NCBI GenBank assembly: GCA_965363355.1
Contig: CBDTTM010000001.1
Coordinates: 1 to 64,000 of the forward strand
Length of the DNA stretch: 64,000 nt
DNA from: CBDTTM01 sp965363355
Lineage (GTDB): Bacteria > Bacillota > Negativicutes > Selenomonadales > Selenomonadaceae
Direction of reading: 5' to 3'
Position numbers and translations under genes: made by a program. The notes under the pieces are model-generated. The model had not been told where the DNA came from. It made no database searches and saw only the letters and a list, made by a program, of their open reading frames with translations. Shown here piece by piece: positions 54,221 to 63,167 of this stretch. Each line of letters opens with the position of its first letter. Within the stretch, counting starts at the first letter, position 1.

Positions 54221-55125
54221 AGGCGAACCTCCCTGCTTTTAGATTTTACATAATGGACGAAGACGTCCTCCATCGTCGGGGCGATTTTTCGGCAAATCCC
54301 GAAGTCTTTAAGTGCATCGGAGTTTCCTTGCAGCAGCACATGGAGCTCTTTGCCAAAAATATAGGCATCTTCATACGAAAAATCGGAGGCTTGGAGCCGG
54401 GCAAGGGTATCTAAGGAGTCTTCGCTTTGCAGGGCAAACAATTCCCCGGGGATGCTTTTTTTGAGTTCATAAGGGGTTCCGGTGGCGGTGAGCTGGCTTT
54501 GGTAAATAAAACCGACTGAATTACAATGCTCTGCTTCGTCCATAAAATGAGTCGTCACTAAGATGGTAGTACCGTTTTGGGCAAGGTTATAGAGAATATC
54601 CCAAAAAAGCCTTCGGGAGACAGGATCCACCCCACCGGTTGGCTCGTCGAGAAAAACGATTTCTGGTTGGTGTAAAATGGCGCAGCCAAGGGCCAGGCGT
54701 TGCCGGACTCCACCGGAAAGACCCGCGGTAAGAACATTTTCCTGGGCTTCCAGATTGGCCATTTGCAGCATGGCTTTTATGCGATGTTTTTTTTCAGTAC
54801 CGCGAAGTGAATACATACCAGCATAAAAATCTAAGTTCTCTCTAATGCTAAGGTCTTGATACAAGCTGAATTTTTGTGACATGTAGCCGATGTGCTGTTT
54901 GATTTTTTCTTGCTCAGTAGAGATATCGAAGCCGAGGACGGTCCCCCCGCCAAAACTGGGGGTCAATATGCCGCAGAGCATGCGAATCGTCGTGGATTTT
55001 CCCGAGCCGTTAGGTCCGAGAAAACCATAAATCGAGCCTTGTTCTATTTGAATATTGACGTGGTCGACGGCGGTGAAATCACCAAATCGGCAAGTCAGAT
55101 CGTGTGTTTCAATCGCAATTGGCAT
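54217..55125 (-). CDS. ABC transporter ATPase (second copy)
   Basis: 302 residues from the ATG at 55125; the frame extends upstream but the ribosome site GGTGATAAAG and the overlap with the previous stop support this ATG. Walker A is GFLGPNGSGKSTTIR, the signature LSGGVRQRLALG, Walker B VFLDEPTGGVDP, and the switch His TTHFMDEAEHC. C-terminal residues form an extra domain (FALQSEDSLDTLARL) like the multidrug NatA-type ATPases. It overlaps the previous ATPase by 17 bp and the permease by 4 bp. Confidence 0.92.
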   Translation of the reverse strand: MPIAIETHDLTCRFGDFTAVDHVNIQIEQGSIYGFLGPNGSGKSTTIRMLCGILTPSFGGGTVLGFDISTEQEKIKQHIGYMSQKFSLYQDLSIRENLDFYAGMYSLRGTEKKHRIKAMLQMANLEAQENVLTAGLSGGVRQRLALGCAILHQPEIVFLDEPTGGVDPVSRRLFWDILYNLAQNGTTILVTTHFMDEAEHCNSVGFIYQSQLTATGTPYELKKSIPGELFALQSEDSLDTLARLQASDFSYEDAYIFGKELHVLLQGNSDALKDFGICRKIAPTMEDVFVHYVKSKSREVRL

Positions 55126-56038
55126 CTTTATCACCAGCTTTGTCTTTTTCTTGGGAAAATAATACAAATACATCCTCTAAGGAGGCCGATATTTTCTGAA
55201 GTTCCGGCAACTGTTTCTTTTGGGCCAAGAAGCAATGCGTCAATTCATCAATGGTCCGTTCTTCATCGTCTGTTATGATATGGTATTTGTTGCCAAATGA
55301 TTGAAGACTGAGAAAATAACAAGAATTCATTTCGGCAGGGCGTGACTGCAGCGATAAGGCGAGTTCAAGAACGGTAAAGGGATAGCTGGCTATAAGTTCG
55401 GCTGGAGACGCGCAGCGTATCATTTGCCCGGAATGAAGCAAGGCGATTCGATGACAAAGTTCGGCTTCATCCATGTAAGGCGTCGCGGCGATTATCGTCA
55501 TGCCTTTTTTGTTGAGTCCGTATAAAAGCTGCCAAAATTCTCGCCGGGCTACGGGGTCGACTCCAGTCGTCGGTTCGTCCAAAAAGAAAATCAAGGGATC
55601 GTGGACAAGACCGCTGGCAAGCGCGAGCTTTTGTTTCATTCCACCAGACAATTTTCCGGCAAGGCGGTCGCGAAAAGTCCATAAATCCGTAAATCGAAGA
55701 ATTTCTTCGGCTTTTTGGTGAATGGCTGCTTTTTCGATGCCGTATAGTGAGCCAATCAGATCTATATTTTCTAGTACGGTCAAATCTTGATATAAGCTGA
55801 AGCGCTGAGGAATGTAGCTTAGCTTGGCTTTTATGCTTTCGATGTCGGTTTGCCCTAGAATGCGTATTTCACCTTGATATTGGCGATACAGGCCGAGCAT
55901 TAAGCGAATCAAAGTCGTTTTTCCGGCACCGTCAGGGCCAACGAGGCCTAAGATTTCCCCTTTTTTGATTTGAAGCGAGAAATCTTTGAGGGCGTTGACC
56001 GAGCCAAAGTTTTTTGTTACATTTTTGATTTCAATCAT
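55109..56038 (-). CDS. ABC transporter ATPase (first copy)
   Basis: 309 residues. Walker A GLVGPDGAGKTTLIRL (Asp instead of Asn after GP), signature LSGGMKQKLALASG, Walker B IFFLDEPTTGVDPV, and AATPYMDEAELC, where the switch His position reads Pro-Tyr and may be altered. The first copy lacks the canonical His in ATPYMDEAE, so it may be a degenerate site. The two ATPases together correspond to the single fused YbhF of enterobacteria. The start overlaps the HlyD gene by 8 bp. Confidence 0.9.
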   Translation of the reverse strand: MIEIKNVTKNFGSVNALKDFSLQIKKGEILGLVGPDGAGKTTLIRLMLGLYRQYQGEIRILGQTDIESIKAKLSYIPQRFSLYQDLTVLENIDLIGSLYGIEKAAIHQKAEEILRFTDLWTFRDRLAGKLSGGMKQKLALASGLVHDPLIFFLDEPTTGVDPVARREFWQLLYGLNKKGMTIIAATPYMDEAELCHRIALLHSGQMIRCASPAELIASYPFTVLELALSLQSRPAEMNSCYFLSLQSFGNKYHIITDDEERTIDELTHCFLAQKKQLPELQKISASLEDVFVLFSQEKDKAGDKDANCD

Positions 56039-57011
56039 TTAATATCACATCCGCTGGCATGCCGGGCTTAAAGATGGATGACGCATTATCAACAGCAATT
56101 TTTACAGCGAAGACCATGTTGGTGCGTTCGTTTTTGGTGATGCTCTGTCTAGGCGTATACTCGGCGGAATCTTTGATTTCTTTGATTGTTCCGTGAAATT
56201 TTTGGTCAGGTGCAGCATCGATTTTGATGATGGCTTCGTCACCAATTCTTATTTTCCCCAGTTCTTCCGATGGAACATAAATCTTGATCCAGCAGTCCGT
56301 CAGATCGGCAGCAGTTGCGATGGCTGCACCGCTTGCTAGATATTCGCCCATTTCAAAATTCTTGGTCAGTACCAGTCCGTCGAGGGGCGAACTTATGGTC
56401 ATGTCGTTGATATTTGTCAGAGATTCCTGTAAGACGGCTTCACAGCGTTCTATTTCATCTTGGGCGGCCAGAATCTGATCGGATCGGTTTCCAGCGAGCA
56501 GCAGAGATTCTTTTTCTTGGGCGGCACTGAGCTGGGCTTTGCTTGAATCATAAGCTGCTTCGGCATCATCGAGTTGTTGATGAGCCGTGGCGCCAGAGGC
56601 GTAAAGTGATTGCTGGCGATTGTAGTCTTTTTCGGATTTTATAAAAGCCGCTTTGGCAGCAGCTGTGTTGGCGGCGGCTTCGCGCAATTCTTCGGGACGG
56701 GCACCTTTTTCTAGGTCAGCTAGCTGCGCCTGGGCTTTTTTGAGTGCAGCTTGATCTCTTTTGCGCGCAGATAAAAAATCGGATCGATCAATTTTGGCGA
56801 TGTTTTCTCCTTTATGAAGCATATCGCCTTCTTTAATAGATAAATCCGTCATGTAGCCACTGATCTTGGTCGTGATATCTACTTTCGTGACTTCTACAGT
56901 TCCCGTGTACGTTTTGGCTGTTTTTTGTTGTTGCTGATAATTATAAATGGCCATTCCTGTTAAAACCAGAAGCAATAGTATGACAAAAATAATTTTCAGG
57001 CGTTTGTTCAA
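56031..57011 (-). CDS. HlyD/EmrA family membrane fusion protein
   Basis: 326 residues with a TTG start and GGAGGGACTGACC upstream. One N-terminal membrane anchor (about 7-24), a barrel half-motif (EVTKVDITTKISGYMTDLSI), then a coiled-coil hairpin rich in Ala/Gln/Glu (about 75-190), a lipoyl half and a C-terminal beta-barrel (IGDEAIIKIDAAPDQKFHG). It would bridge the ABC complex to the outside or to an outer-membrane channel. Its presence in an HlyD-ABC-ABC-permease order is typical of the YbhGFSR type. Confidence 0.9.
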   Translation of the reverse strand: MNKRLKIIFVILLLLVLTGMAIYNYQQQQKTAKTYTGTVEVTKVDITTKISGYMTDLSIKEGDMLHKGENIAKIDRSDFLSARKRDQAALKKAQAQLADLEKGARPEELREAAANTAAAKAAFIKSEKDYNRQQSLYASGATAHQQLDDAEAAYDSSKAQLSAAQEKESLLLAGNRSDQILAAQDEIERCEAVLQESLTNINDMTISSPLDGLVLTKNFEMGEYLASGAAIATAADLTDCWIKIYVPSEELGKIRIGDEAIIKIDAAPDQKFHGTIKEIKDSAEYTPRQSITKNERTNMVFAVKIAVDNASSIFKPGMPADVILND

Positions 57012-57013
57012 GG

Positions 57014-57610
57014 TCAGTCCCTCCTTTTGATACCGGATAGGAATATATCAAGTGTCTGCGTGAGATAGGTCGTAGCAGGCAGCGATTTTTCATCTTTGAT
57101 TCGAGATCGAATGGGGCGGCTGAAAAAGAAAAAATTGACCATGCCGGCCCAAAGAATGACCGCAGCATCGACATCGAGATCTTGACGAAATAAGCCTTCT
57201 TCAATTCCACGGTGCAAGGCTTTGGCGATTATTTCAAAAACATATTTTAAGTGATTTTGGGCAAATGCTTCGAGAATTGCAGAAGGGGCTATGAATTCGC
57301 GGTAACACAGCTTGATGAAATACGGGTTTTCCGTATGGATCTTAAGCATGGTCGCAGCATAGAGCTCGAGAATATCGATGGGACTGTTTTCTCCATTTTG
57401 GGCTTTTTGGGTGAAGTCTACCAATATTTGAAGCTGTTTTTCGACAGCGGCTTGGTAAAGCCCTTGTTTGCTGCCAAAATGATAAGAAATCAAAGCGCTG
57501 TTGACGTTGGCTTTTGCGGCAAGTTGACGAATGGAAGTCTTATCAAAACCATCGTCGGCAAAAAGCTCGATGGCAGTCTGCAATAATTTTTCTTTGCTGT
57601 CGTTTTCCAT
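57014..57610 (-). CDS. TetR-family repressor (CecR-like)
   Basis: 198 residues; AAAGGGGATATTT precedes the ATG. The N-terminal helix-turn-helix is ASIRQLAAKANVNSALISYH within TetR numbering ~25-45 (here DKTSIRQLAAKANV). The remaining helical domain includes an acidic/aromatic ligand-pocket region and a YLTQTLDIFLSGIKRR tail. It begins the operon tetR-hlyD-ATPase-ATPase-permease and its own operator overlaps the promoter, so autorepression and repression of the efflux genes are expected. In enterobacteria the same layout is CecR-YbhGFSR. Confidence 0.88.
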   Translation of the reverse strand: MENDSKEKLLQTAIELFADDGFDKTSIRQLAAKANVNSALISYHFGSKQGLYQAAVEKQLQILVDFTQKAQNGENSPIDILELYAATMLKIHTENPYFIKLCYREFIAPSAILEAFAQNHLKYVFEIIAKALHRGIEEGLFRQDLDVDAAVILWAGMVNFFFFSRPIRSRIKDEKSLPATTYLTQTLDIFLSGIKRRD

Positions 57611-57630
57611 AAATATCCCCTTTTAATCAA

Positions 57631-57656
57631 ATGATTTAATCTTTTGATTAAATCAT
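57631..57656. promoter_or_regulatory. TetR operator
   Basis: ATGATTTAATC (57631-57641) and its exact reverse complement (57646-57656) around TTTT. It overlaps the -10 box of the tetR promoter, as for an autorepressor. Confidence 0.75.
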
Positions 57657-57680
57657 AAGGCCAAAGTAATTATTTTGCAA
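57652..57680 (-). promoter_or_regulatory. Promoter of the tetR efflux operon
   Basis: TTGCAA (57680-57675), a 17-bp spacer and TATGAT (57657-57652) on the minus strand. Confidence 0.65.
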
Positions 57681-57729
57681 GAGAAATTCTTTGCGTTAGG
57701 CCAGATGGTGCCAATTTTTATAAAAAGAA

Positions 57730-57758
57730 TTGTTATCAACAACCAAAAATTATATAAT
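57730..57758 (+). promoter_or_regulatory. Promoter of mntH with a dyad over the -35 box
   Basis: TTGTTA (57730-57735), a 17-bp spacer and TATAAT (57753-57758). The -35 lies within TTGTTATCAACAA (57730-57742), a short dyad that could bind a metal-responsive repressor; it is not a firm match to a MntR or Fur box. Confidence 0.55.
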
Positions 57759-57789
57759 TAAGAAAATAGAACCAGCGGGGGTGAAGCCA

Positions 57790-59052
57790 ATGTTTGATAT
57801 AATAAAAGATTATTTCAATAAAACACATGCAGCGAGTGCTAAAGCCCGCAATTTTTTTCGCTACATAGGACCGGGTATCTTAATTACAGTAGGGTTCATC
57901 GATCCAGGAAACTGGGCATCCAATATGGCGGCCGGGGCCCAGTACGGCTACTTGCTCTTGTGGATGGTCACGCTCTCGACAATCATGTTGATTGTTTTGC
58001 AGCATAATGCAGCTCATCTAGGAATCGTTACGGGCCTTTGTTTGTCAGAAGCTGCGGCGGCGTATGTTCAACCTATTATTGGTAAATTTATTCTGGTATC
58101 CGCTGTGGCGGCTTCCATTGCTACAGCTTTGGCGGAGATTCTCGGTGGCGCGATTGCCCTATCCATTTTGTTTGGCTTGCCAATCAAAATAGGATCGGTC
58201 ATCATGGCGATGGTTTGTGGCTTTTTGCTTTGGTCTAATTCCTATAAAAAGTTAGAGAAAATCATCATCGGTTTTGTTTCGGTTATTGGCTTGTCCTTTT
58301 TAGCAGAACTCTATTTCATTGATATCGATTGGGCACAGGCAGCTTCGGGCTGGGTCGTGCCGACGATGCCAGAGGGATCGCTTTTGATTGTGATGAGCGT
58401 GCTCGGCGCCGTGGTCATGCCGCATAATTTGTTTTTGCATTCGGAGGTCATCCAGAGCAGGCAGTGGAACTTAGAGGATGAAATCATCATCAAAAAACAG
58501 CTCAAATATGAATTTTTGGATACCTTGTTTTCCATGGGATTGGGCTGGGCGATAAACAGTGCGATGATTCTCGTCGCCGTAGCGGTATTTTACAGTCACT
58601 CCATTGCTGTTGAGGATTTACAACAAGCCGTTGATATGTTGAGGCCTCTTTTGGGCGGCAGTGCAGCACTTATTTTTGCAATTGCGTTGCTCTTTTCGGG
58701 TATTGCATCGACGACAACTGCGGGGATGGCCGGTGGCAGTATTTATGCGGGCATCTTTGGTGAGGCGTATGACATAAAGGATTATCATTCCTGGCATGGC
58801 GTTGCTTTGACCTATGGCGTAGCCGTGGCTATTTTGTTTTTTGTCAGCGATCCGTTTCAGGGACTGATTTATTCGCAAATGGCGCTCAGCATCCAGCTTC
58901 CGTGGACCATTGGTTTGCAAATTTACTTGACTTCATCAAAACGTGTCATGGGCAAATACGCAAATAATTTGCGGCAGAAAATCAGCCTGGGTATCATCGG
59001 GTTGATTGTTGCTGGTCTTAATATATGGTTATTGATTGAAATGCTTGATTGA
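57790..59052 (+). CDS. mntH: Nramp-family divalent metal transporter (MntH)
   Basis: 420 residues from the ATG at 57790 (GGGGGTG upstream). About 11 membrane segments. The first-helix metal motif is GFIDPGNWASNMAAGAQYG and the sixth-helix motif AVVMPHNLFLHSEVI, with the Met that favours soft transition metals and the His that supports proton coupling. It would import Mn2+ and possibly Fe2+ with protons. With the Mn2+ riboswitch exporter in this window, both uptake and efflux of Mn are encoded. The transcript ends in a remarkable palindrome with a Noc-site sequence. Confidence 0.93.
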   Translation: MFDIIKDYFNKTHAASAKARNFFRYIGPGILITVGFIDPGNWASNMAAGAQYGYLLLWMVTLSTIMLIVLQHNAAHLGIVTGLCLSEAAAAYVQPIIGKFILVSAVAASIATALAEILGGAIALSILFGLPIKIGSVIMAMVCGFLLWSNSYKKLEKIIIGFVSVIGLSFLAELYFIDIDWAQAASGWVVPTMPEGSLLIVMSVLGAVVMPHNLFLHSEVIQSRQWNLEDEIIIKKQLKYEFLDTLFSMGLGWAINSAMILVAVAVFYSHSIAVEDLQQAVDMLRPLLGGSAALIFAIALLFSGIASTTTAGMAGGSIYAGIFGEAYDIKDYHSWHGVALTYGVAVAILFFVSDPFQGLIYSQMALSIQLPWTIGLQIYLTSSKRVMGKYANNLRQKISLGIIGLIVAGLNIWLLIEMLD

Positions 59053-59055
59053 GCA

Positions 59056-59107
59056 CATAAAAAAGGAAGCTTGTATTTCCCGGGAAATACAAGCTTCCTT
59101 TTTTATG
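59056..59107. terminator. 52-bp perfect palindromic terminator containing a Noc-binding sequence
   Basis: A perfect inverted repeat centred at 59081/59082 without a loop base. The stem reads GGAAGCTTGTATTTCCC and its complement with A6/T6 flanks, so it can terminate both convergent genes (mntH and the MATE pump). Its centre, ATTTCCCGGGAAAT at 59075-59088, is identical to the Bacillus Noc-binding consensus. Confidence 0.85.
59075..59088. promoter_or_regulatory. Candidate Noc-binding site (exact match)
   Basis: ATTTCCCGGGAAAT at the centre of the terminator palindrome. The window encodes a Noc with the Gln/Lys residues linked to this specificity. The coincidence of a terminator and the 14-bp site needs experimental proof, since any perfect GC-centred palindrome could score. 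Confidence 0.6.
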
Positions 59108-59114
59108 CCTAAAA

Positions 59115-60452
59115 TCATTCTAGGCGAAACGTATGTTTGAAATAACGGTAAAGCAAAACCGATGATAACAATATTGTGGCAGCTTCAGCCAATGGGACAG
59201 TAAGCCAGATCCCGCGGATGCCAAACAAGGCTGGCAGTAGAAAGATTCCTATGCCGATCCAAACAAAACCTTTGCTCAATGAAATCAAGGCTGCATGCTG
59301 GGGATGTCCGACAGCCGTGAAAAAACCGGAGATAATGATGTTGAGTCCATTGACAAGGAAAGCAAATGCGTAGATTCTTGCGCCGAGGGCTGCAAATTCG
59401 AGTACTTTCGGATTGGCGTCTGCTAAGAATAAGGAGACGATTTCTTTGCTGCCGAAAAAAAGCAGGAAAAAAATCAAGACGCCGATGAAACAAGCCGAGA
59501 TACTGGCGAGCTGCAGGGCTTTTTTGACACGTTTTTCTTTTTTATAGCCATAATTATAGCTGATGATTGCACCGGCACCGTCGGATAAACCAATCAGCAC
59601 GTTATTGCCGATAAAAGAAAGGTAGCTGATTACCGTAAAGGCTGCAACGCCAGATTCTCCTGCATAACGCATGAGCGTGATGTTGAATAGGAATGTTGTC
59701 ACCCCTGTACCGATTTCGGTGAGGCCTTCAGCCGAACCGCTGTAAAGTATATGGGAGGCAAGTTTTTTATCGAACGAGCCCTTGGCAATCTGTAAGCTGC
59801 AATGACGGCTGCAAAATGGAAGCAGTGCCATGATGAAGGCGACGGTGCAGCCGATGCCCATTGCCAGTGCCGCTCCTCTGATGCCAAGCTCCAAATGAGC
59901 GATGAAGTACCAGGAAAAAAACATATGGCTGCTGACGGCAACGACTAAGGCAGCCATTGCGTAAAGCGGCATTGCAATGGTTTTTAAGGCATAGTCAAAT
60001 ACCAGCATGACGGTCAAAAATGGTAAAAAGATTCCAGTATAACGAATATAAGTTGCGGTCGGTTCAAGCAGTCGTTCATTTGCGCCGAGCAGACGGGCAA
60101 TCGATTCTGGATAAAAATATGCGGCGATGGCAAAAAACATCGATAAAAAGAATACGAGAATCAGAGCTGTGCGAAAGGCATCGCGAGCTTTGTCCCTCTC
60201 GCCGGCACCAAGCATTCGGCCAATCGAACTTTGCGCACCGATGCCGATGACTATGCTTAGAGCAATGGCGACACTGGCAAATGGCATTGCCAAATTCACG
60301 CTGGCGAGTGCGTCCGTTCCGATGTAATTGCCGACAAAAAGGCCATCGATGATGGTGTTCAAGCCTAAAAAAAGCATAGCAGCAATTGCTGGAAGGCTGT
60401 AATGAACGAATAATTTTTGAATGCTATCCGTGCCTAAAATATTTTCTCTCAT
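59115..60452 (-). CDS. MATE family multidrug efflux pump
   Basis: 445 residues with 12 hydrophobic segments in two similar halves. LFVHYSLPAIAAMLFLGLNT and FVGNYIGTDALASVNLAMPF in the first half, and FLFNITLMRYAGESGVAAFT, SDGAGAIISYNYG in the second, mark the MepA/DinF-like MATE branch. It exports cationic drugs with Na+ or protons. AGGAGTGATTTTAT precedes the ATG. Its promoter has the 19-bp spacer typical of MerR control, and the MerR gene lies directly upstream on the same strand. Confidence 0.92.
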   Translation of the reverse strand: MRENILGTDSIQKLFVHYSLPAIAAMLFLGLNTIIDGLFVGNYIGTDALASVNLAMPFASVAIALSIVIGIGAQSSIGRMLGAGERDKARDAFRTALILVFFLSMFFAIAAYFYPESIARLLGANERLLEPTATYIRYTGIFLPFLTVMLVFDYALKTIAMPLYAMAALVVAVSSHMFFSWYFIAHLELGIRGAALAMGIGCTVAFIMALLPFCSRHCSLQIAKGSFDKKLASHILYSGSAEGLTEIGTGVTTFLFNITLMRYAGESGVAAFTVISYLSFIGNNVLIGLSDGAGAIISYNYGYKKEKRVKKALQLASISACFIGVLIFFLLFFGSKEIVSLFLADANPKVLEFAALGARIYAFAFLVNGLNIIISGFFTAVGHPQHAALISLSKGFVWIGIGIFLLPALFGIRGIWLTVPLAEAATILLSSVLLYRYFKHTFRLE

Positions 60453-60473
60453 ATAAAATCACTCCTATATAAG

Positions 60474-60504
60474 AGCATAAACCATGGAGCGGCTCTAAGG
60501 TCAA
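60474..60504 (-). promoter_or_regulatory. MerR-type promoter of the MATE gene
   Basis: On the minus strand TTGACC (60504-60499), a 19-bp spacer and TATGCT (60479-60474). The spacer contains the imperfect dyad CCTTAGAG-CCG-CTCCATGG with six of eight positions paired. A 19-bp spacer with a central dyad is the structure of MerR-activated promoters. The -35 overlaps the merR stop codon. Confidence 0.7.
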
Positions 60505-61310
60505 GCTTTGATGAGCTGAAACCATATTTCATAGTAATCGAGGCCATCTTTATGCGTACTGGCTAGATAGCGAGCTAGTAAATCACCTTTGGCTTTGTAC
60601 CCTTTTTCTTCGATCCAAAGCATGGCAGTGGCGAGTATTTCGTTTTTGCTGGAGGCATAATCGGTAGATAATACGGTGTAAAAGTATTTTCCGCCAGGTG
60701 GAGCCTTGAATTCAGCTCGTTCGGCAGCGGAAAAACCTGCAAGTGTAGAATCTTCGAAGCTGAGGCCGACGAGGGCTTTGTCAAAATCCGCTGCGGTTAG
60801 CAAAGCTTCTTCGGGCAAAAGCATAGTATAGCGAAGAACATTCATCCAACTGGTGTCGGGAGTCTGGTATTGTTGGTTGATTTTGATCAGATCTTCAGCA
60901 TCGAGGCTTAAAAATTTGCTTTTGAATAAGGGGGCAGGTACGATTGAAAATTTTCCGATGTGCTGTTGGCACTGTTCATAGCGCTCGGTTAGTTTTTCTA
61001 GTTGGCGGCTTTGTTCGCTGAGCAGTTTAATTTTTTGTTCAAGTGCCTGTTGATTTTCTTGCAGAAGGTTTTTCATCGCATCGATATCCATTTCGCACAA
61101 AGCCTGCCGTATATCCTTTACCGGTAGTTCCATGCTGCGAAAGGTCAAGATGTCCATGAGAATGACTAGGTCATCATAGCCATAATAACGATAGCTGTTA
61201 TGTTCATGTCGATGAGAGGAAAGTAAGCCGGATTTCTCGTAATAGCGAAGGCTGTCGGTCGATATAGCAAAAAGTTTAGCAACTTCGCCGATGGTCCATT
61301 TGTTTTTCAT
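60501..61310 (-). CDS. MerR-family regulator with C-terminal ligand-binding domain
   Basis: 269 residues; AAAAGGACTTTTCT precedes the ATG. The N-terminal DNA-binding module is WTIGEVAKLFAISTDSLRYY and a LITLTFRSMELPVKDIRQ-type second helix pair. A coiled-coil dimerisation helix (about 75-125, rich in Gln/Glu/Lys) follows. The C-terminal ~150 residues form an effector domain of the GyrI/BmrR-like fold. It most likely activates the MATE gene in response to a drug. Its own promoter was not identified with confidence. Confidence 0.85.
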   Translation of the reverse strand: MKNKWTIGEVAKLFAISTDSLRYYEKSGLLSSHRHEHNSYRYYGYDDLVILMDILTFRSMELPVKDIRQALCEMDIDAMKNLLQENQQALEQKIKLLSEQSRQLEKLTERYEQCQQHIGKFSIVPAPLFKSKFLSLDAEDLIKINQQYQTPDTSWMNVLRYTMLLPEEALLTAADFDKALVGLSFEDSTLAGFSAAERAEFKAPPGGKYFYTVLSTDYASSKNEILATAMLWIEEKGYKAKGDLLARYLASTHKDGLDYYEIWFQLIKA

Positions 61311-61753
61311 AGAAAAGTCCTTTTCTCTTGGCCGTAAAATACGGGCAATATTTATATATATTATTTGGTAGAGAATTCGTTGAGCGCGAGGGATAGGAGC
61401 GGAACGGCATAAAACTAGATATTGTACAAATTAGCTTTGAGGGAGGAGTTTTCCTGCAAATCAGTAGGTTTATGTAGTTTATTGTGTTGGAAGATTTATT
61501 TTTGATGCAGTAGTAAAAATGGACATTGTATATTGTTTTGATTTAACTAATTTTTACGCAATTCTTTTTATTGAAGTGAAATAAAAAAATGCAGTTTTAG
61601 GCTGGCGTTTTTTTTCACAATGTCGTATAATAACAAATAGAAATTATCACGATAACTTTTTGCTATAGGTTAAACAATTCAGATTATTAATTTGAAAGAT
61701 GCCTATAGAGCATAATGGCTAAAACAATTTAAAAAGATTGCGAGGGAATTAAA
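61311..61753. other. Intergenic region between merR and dctA
   Basis: 443 bp between divergent genes. It contains an orphan terminator-like hairpin at 61583-61615 (A-run, TGC...GCG, eight T), a TATAAT at 61626-61631 that would need the weak -35 TGGCGT (61603-61608), and long A/T stretches. No coding frame with a ribosome site is apparent, though GGGAGGAG near 61440 lacks a following start codon. Confidence 0.5.
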
Positions 61754-63037
61754 TTGAATAAGAGCTTCTTTAAATCATTGCATTTTCAGGTTTTTGTATC
61801 GATCATTGTCGGTATAGCTGTAGGGTATTTTTATCCTTCCGTTGGTGCAAGCATGAAACCATTGGGAGATGCTTTCATCAAACTGATAAAAATGATCATC
61901 GGACCGATTATCTTCTGTACGATTGTCGTCGGGATTGCCGGAATGGGCGATATGAAAAAAGTCGGACGCGTCGGCGGAAAAGCATTGCTTTATTTTGAAG
62001 CGGTAACGACGTTCTCGCTTTTCTTTGGCGTATTTTTAGTCAATTGGCTCAAACCTGGTGCCGGCATGAATGTCGATGCATCATCTTTGGATGCGGCCTC
62101 GGTGGCTGCGTATACGAGCGGGGCACAAAGCCATACAGCAGTGGACTTTTTTATGAATATCATTCCAAATACCGTGGTCGATGCTTTTGCTAAAGGCGAG
62201 ATTTTGCAGATTCTGCTCTTTTCCGTTATGTTTGGCTGGGCGTTGTCTAAGTTCGGTGATAAAGGGCAGCGATTGCTTGGCCTGATCAGCGATGTTTCCC
62301 ATATTTTCTTTGGTTTGGTAGACATTATCATGAAGCTTGCGCCAATCGGAACATTTGGTGCCATGGCCTTTACCATTGGGAAATATGGTATTGAATCCTT
62401 AGGCCCATTGATGAAGCTTTTAGGAACCTTTTACTTTGCCTGTTTCTTGTTTATCATCTGTATTATTTGGCCGATTTCACGCTGGGCAGGCATTAGTTTC
62501 TTGAAATATCTCAAGTATTTCAAAGAAGAGCTTCTCGTTGTTTTCGGAACAGCTTCCTCGGAAAGCGTTTTGCCGCGAATGATGGAGAAGTTGGAAAAAG
62601 TAGGTTGTTCAAAATCAATTGTCGGACTTGTCATTCCGACAGGTTATTCGTTTAATCTTGATGGAACGTCGATTTATCTGACGGTTGCTGCTATTTTCTT
62701 GGCGCAGGCGACGAATACAGATCTTACAGTTATGCAACAGGTTACGATCATTGCCGTGTTGCTTTTGACTTCAAAAGGAGCTTCGGGCGTTACGGGCAGC
62801 GGCTTCATTGTTTTGGCAGCGACCTTGTCGACGATTCCGACAATTCCGGTAGCAGCCTTAGCTTTGATTTTTGGTGTCGACCGTTTTATGACGCAGGGTC
62901 GTGCTTTGACAAACCTCATCGGGAATGGTATAGCGACGTTTGTTGTTGCTGAATGGGAAAATGAGCTTGATAAAGACAAGCTTAAAAAAGTGATGTATGA
63001 AGAAGTTGAACCGGAATCGGTCAAAATATCTTCATGA
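61754..63037 (+). CDS. dctA: C4-dicarboxylate:cation symporter DctA
   Basis: 427 residues with a TTG start preceded by GAGGGAATTAAA. About eight membrane segments plus re-entrant loops: [38 protein letters not shown], the Ser-rich loop [18 protein letters not shown], and the substrate helix [20 protein letters not shown] typical of DctA rather than GltP. The C-terminus has the [20 protein letters not shown] motif. It imports succinate, fumarate or malate with Na+ or H+. Together with the decarboxylase cluster and CitA/B kinase it supports dicarboxylate metabolism. A terminator follows. Confidence 0.94.
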   Translation: MNKSFFKSLHFQVFVSIIVGIAVGYFYPSVGASMKPLGDAFIKLIKMIIGPIIFCTIVVGIAGMGDMKKVGRVGGKALLYFEAVTTFSLFFGVFLVNWLKPGAGMNVDASSLDAASVAAYTSGAQSHTAVDFFMNIIPNTVVDAFAKGEILQILLFSVMFGWALSKFGDKGQRLLGLISDVSHIFFGLVDIIMKLAPIGTFGAMAFTIGKYGIESLGPLMKLLGTFYFACFLFIICIIWPISRWAGISFLKYLKYFKEELLVVFGTASSESVLPRMMEKLEKVGCSKSIVGLVIPTGYSFNLDGTSIYLTVAAIFLAQATNTDLTVMQQVTIIAVLLLTSKGASGVTGSGFIVLAATLSTIPTIPVAALALIFGVDRFMTQGRALTNLIGNGIATFVVAEWENELDKDKLKKVMYEEVEPESVKISS

Positions 63038-63048
63038 GATAAGATTTT

Positions 63049-63092
63049 AAAAAGGACAGTTTTTGTTTTGGCAAAAGCTGTCCTTTTTTTGC
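63049..63092 (+). terminator. Terminator after dctA
   Basis: Stem AAAAAGGACAG/CTGTCCTTTTT (63049-63059, 63078-63088), with further pairing in the loop and a T-run. Confidence 0.85.
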
Positions 63093-63167
63093 TTTTTCTT
63101 TTAATGAAAAAGAGGTAGAAAGATTCATTGCACAAAATAGAATTTCAGGCTAAGCAGATGGAAAAAC

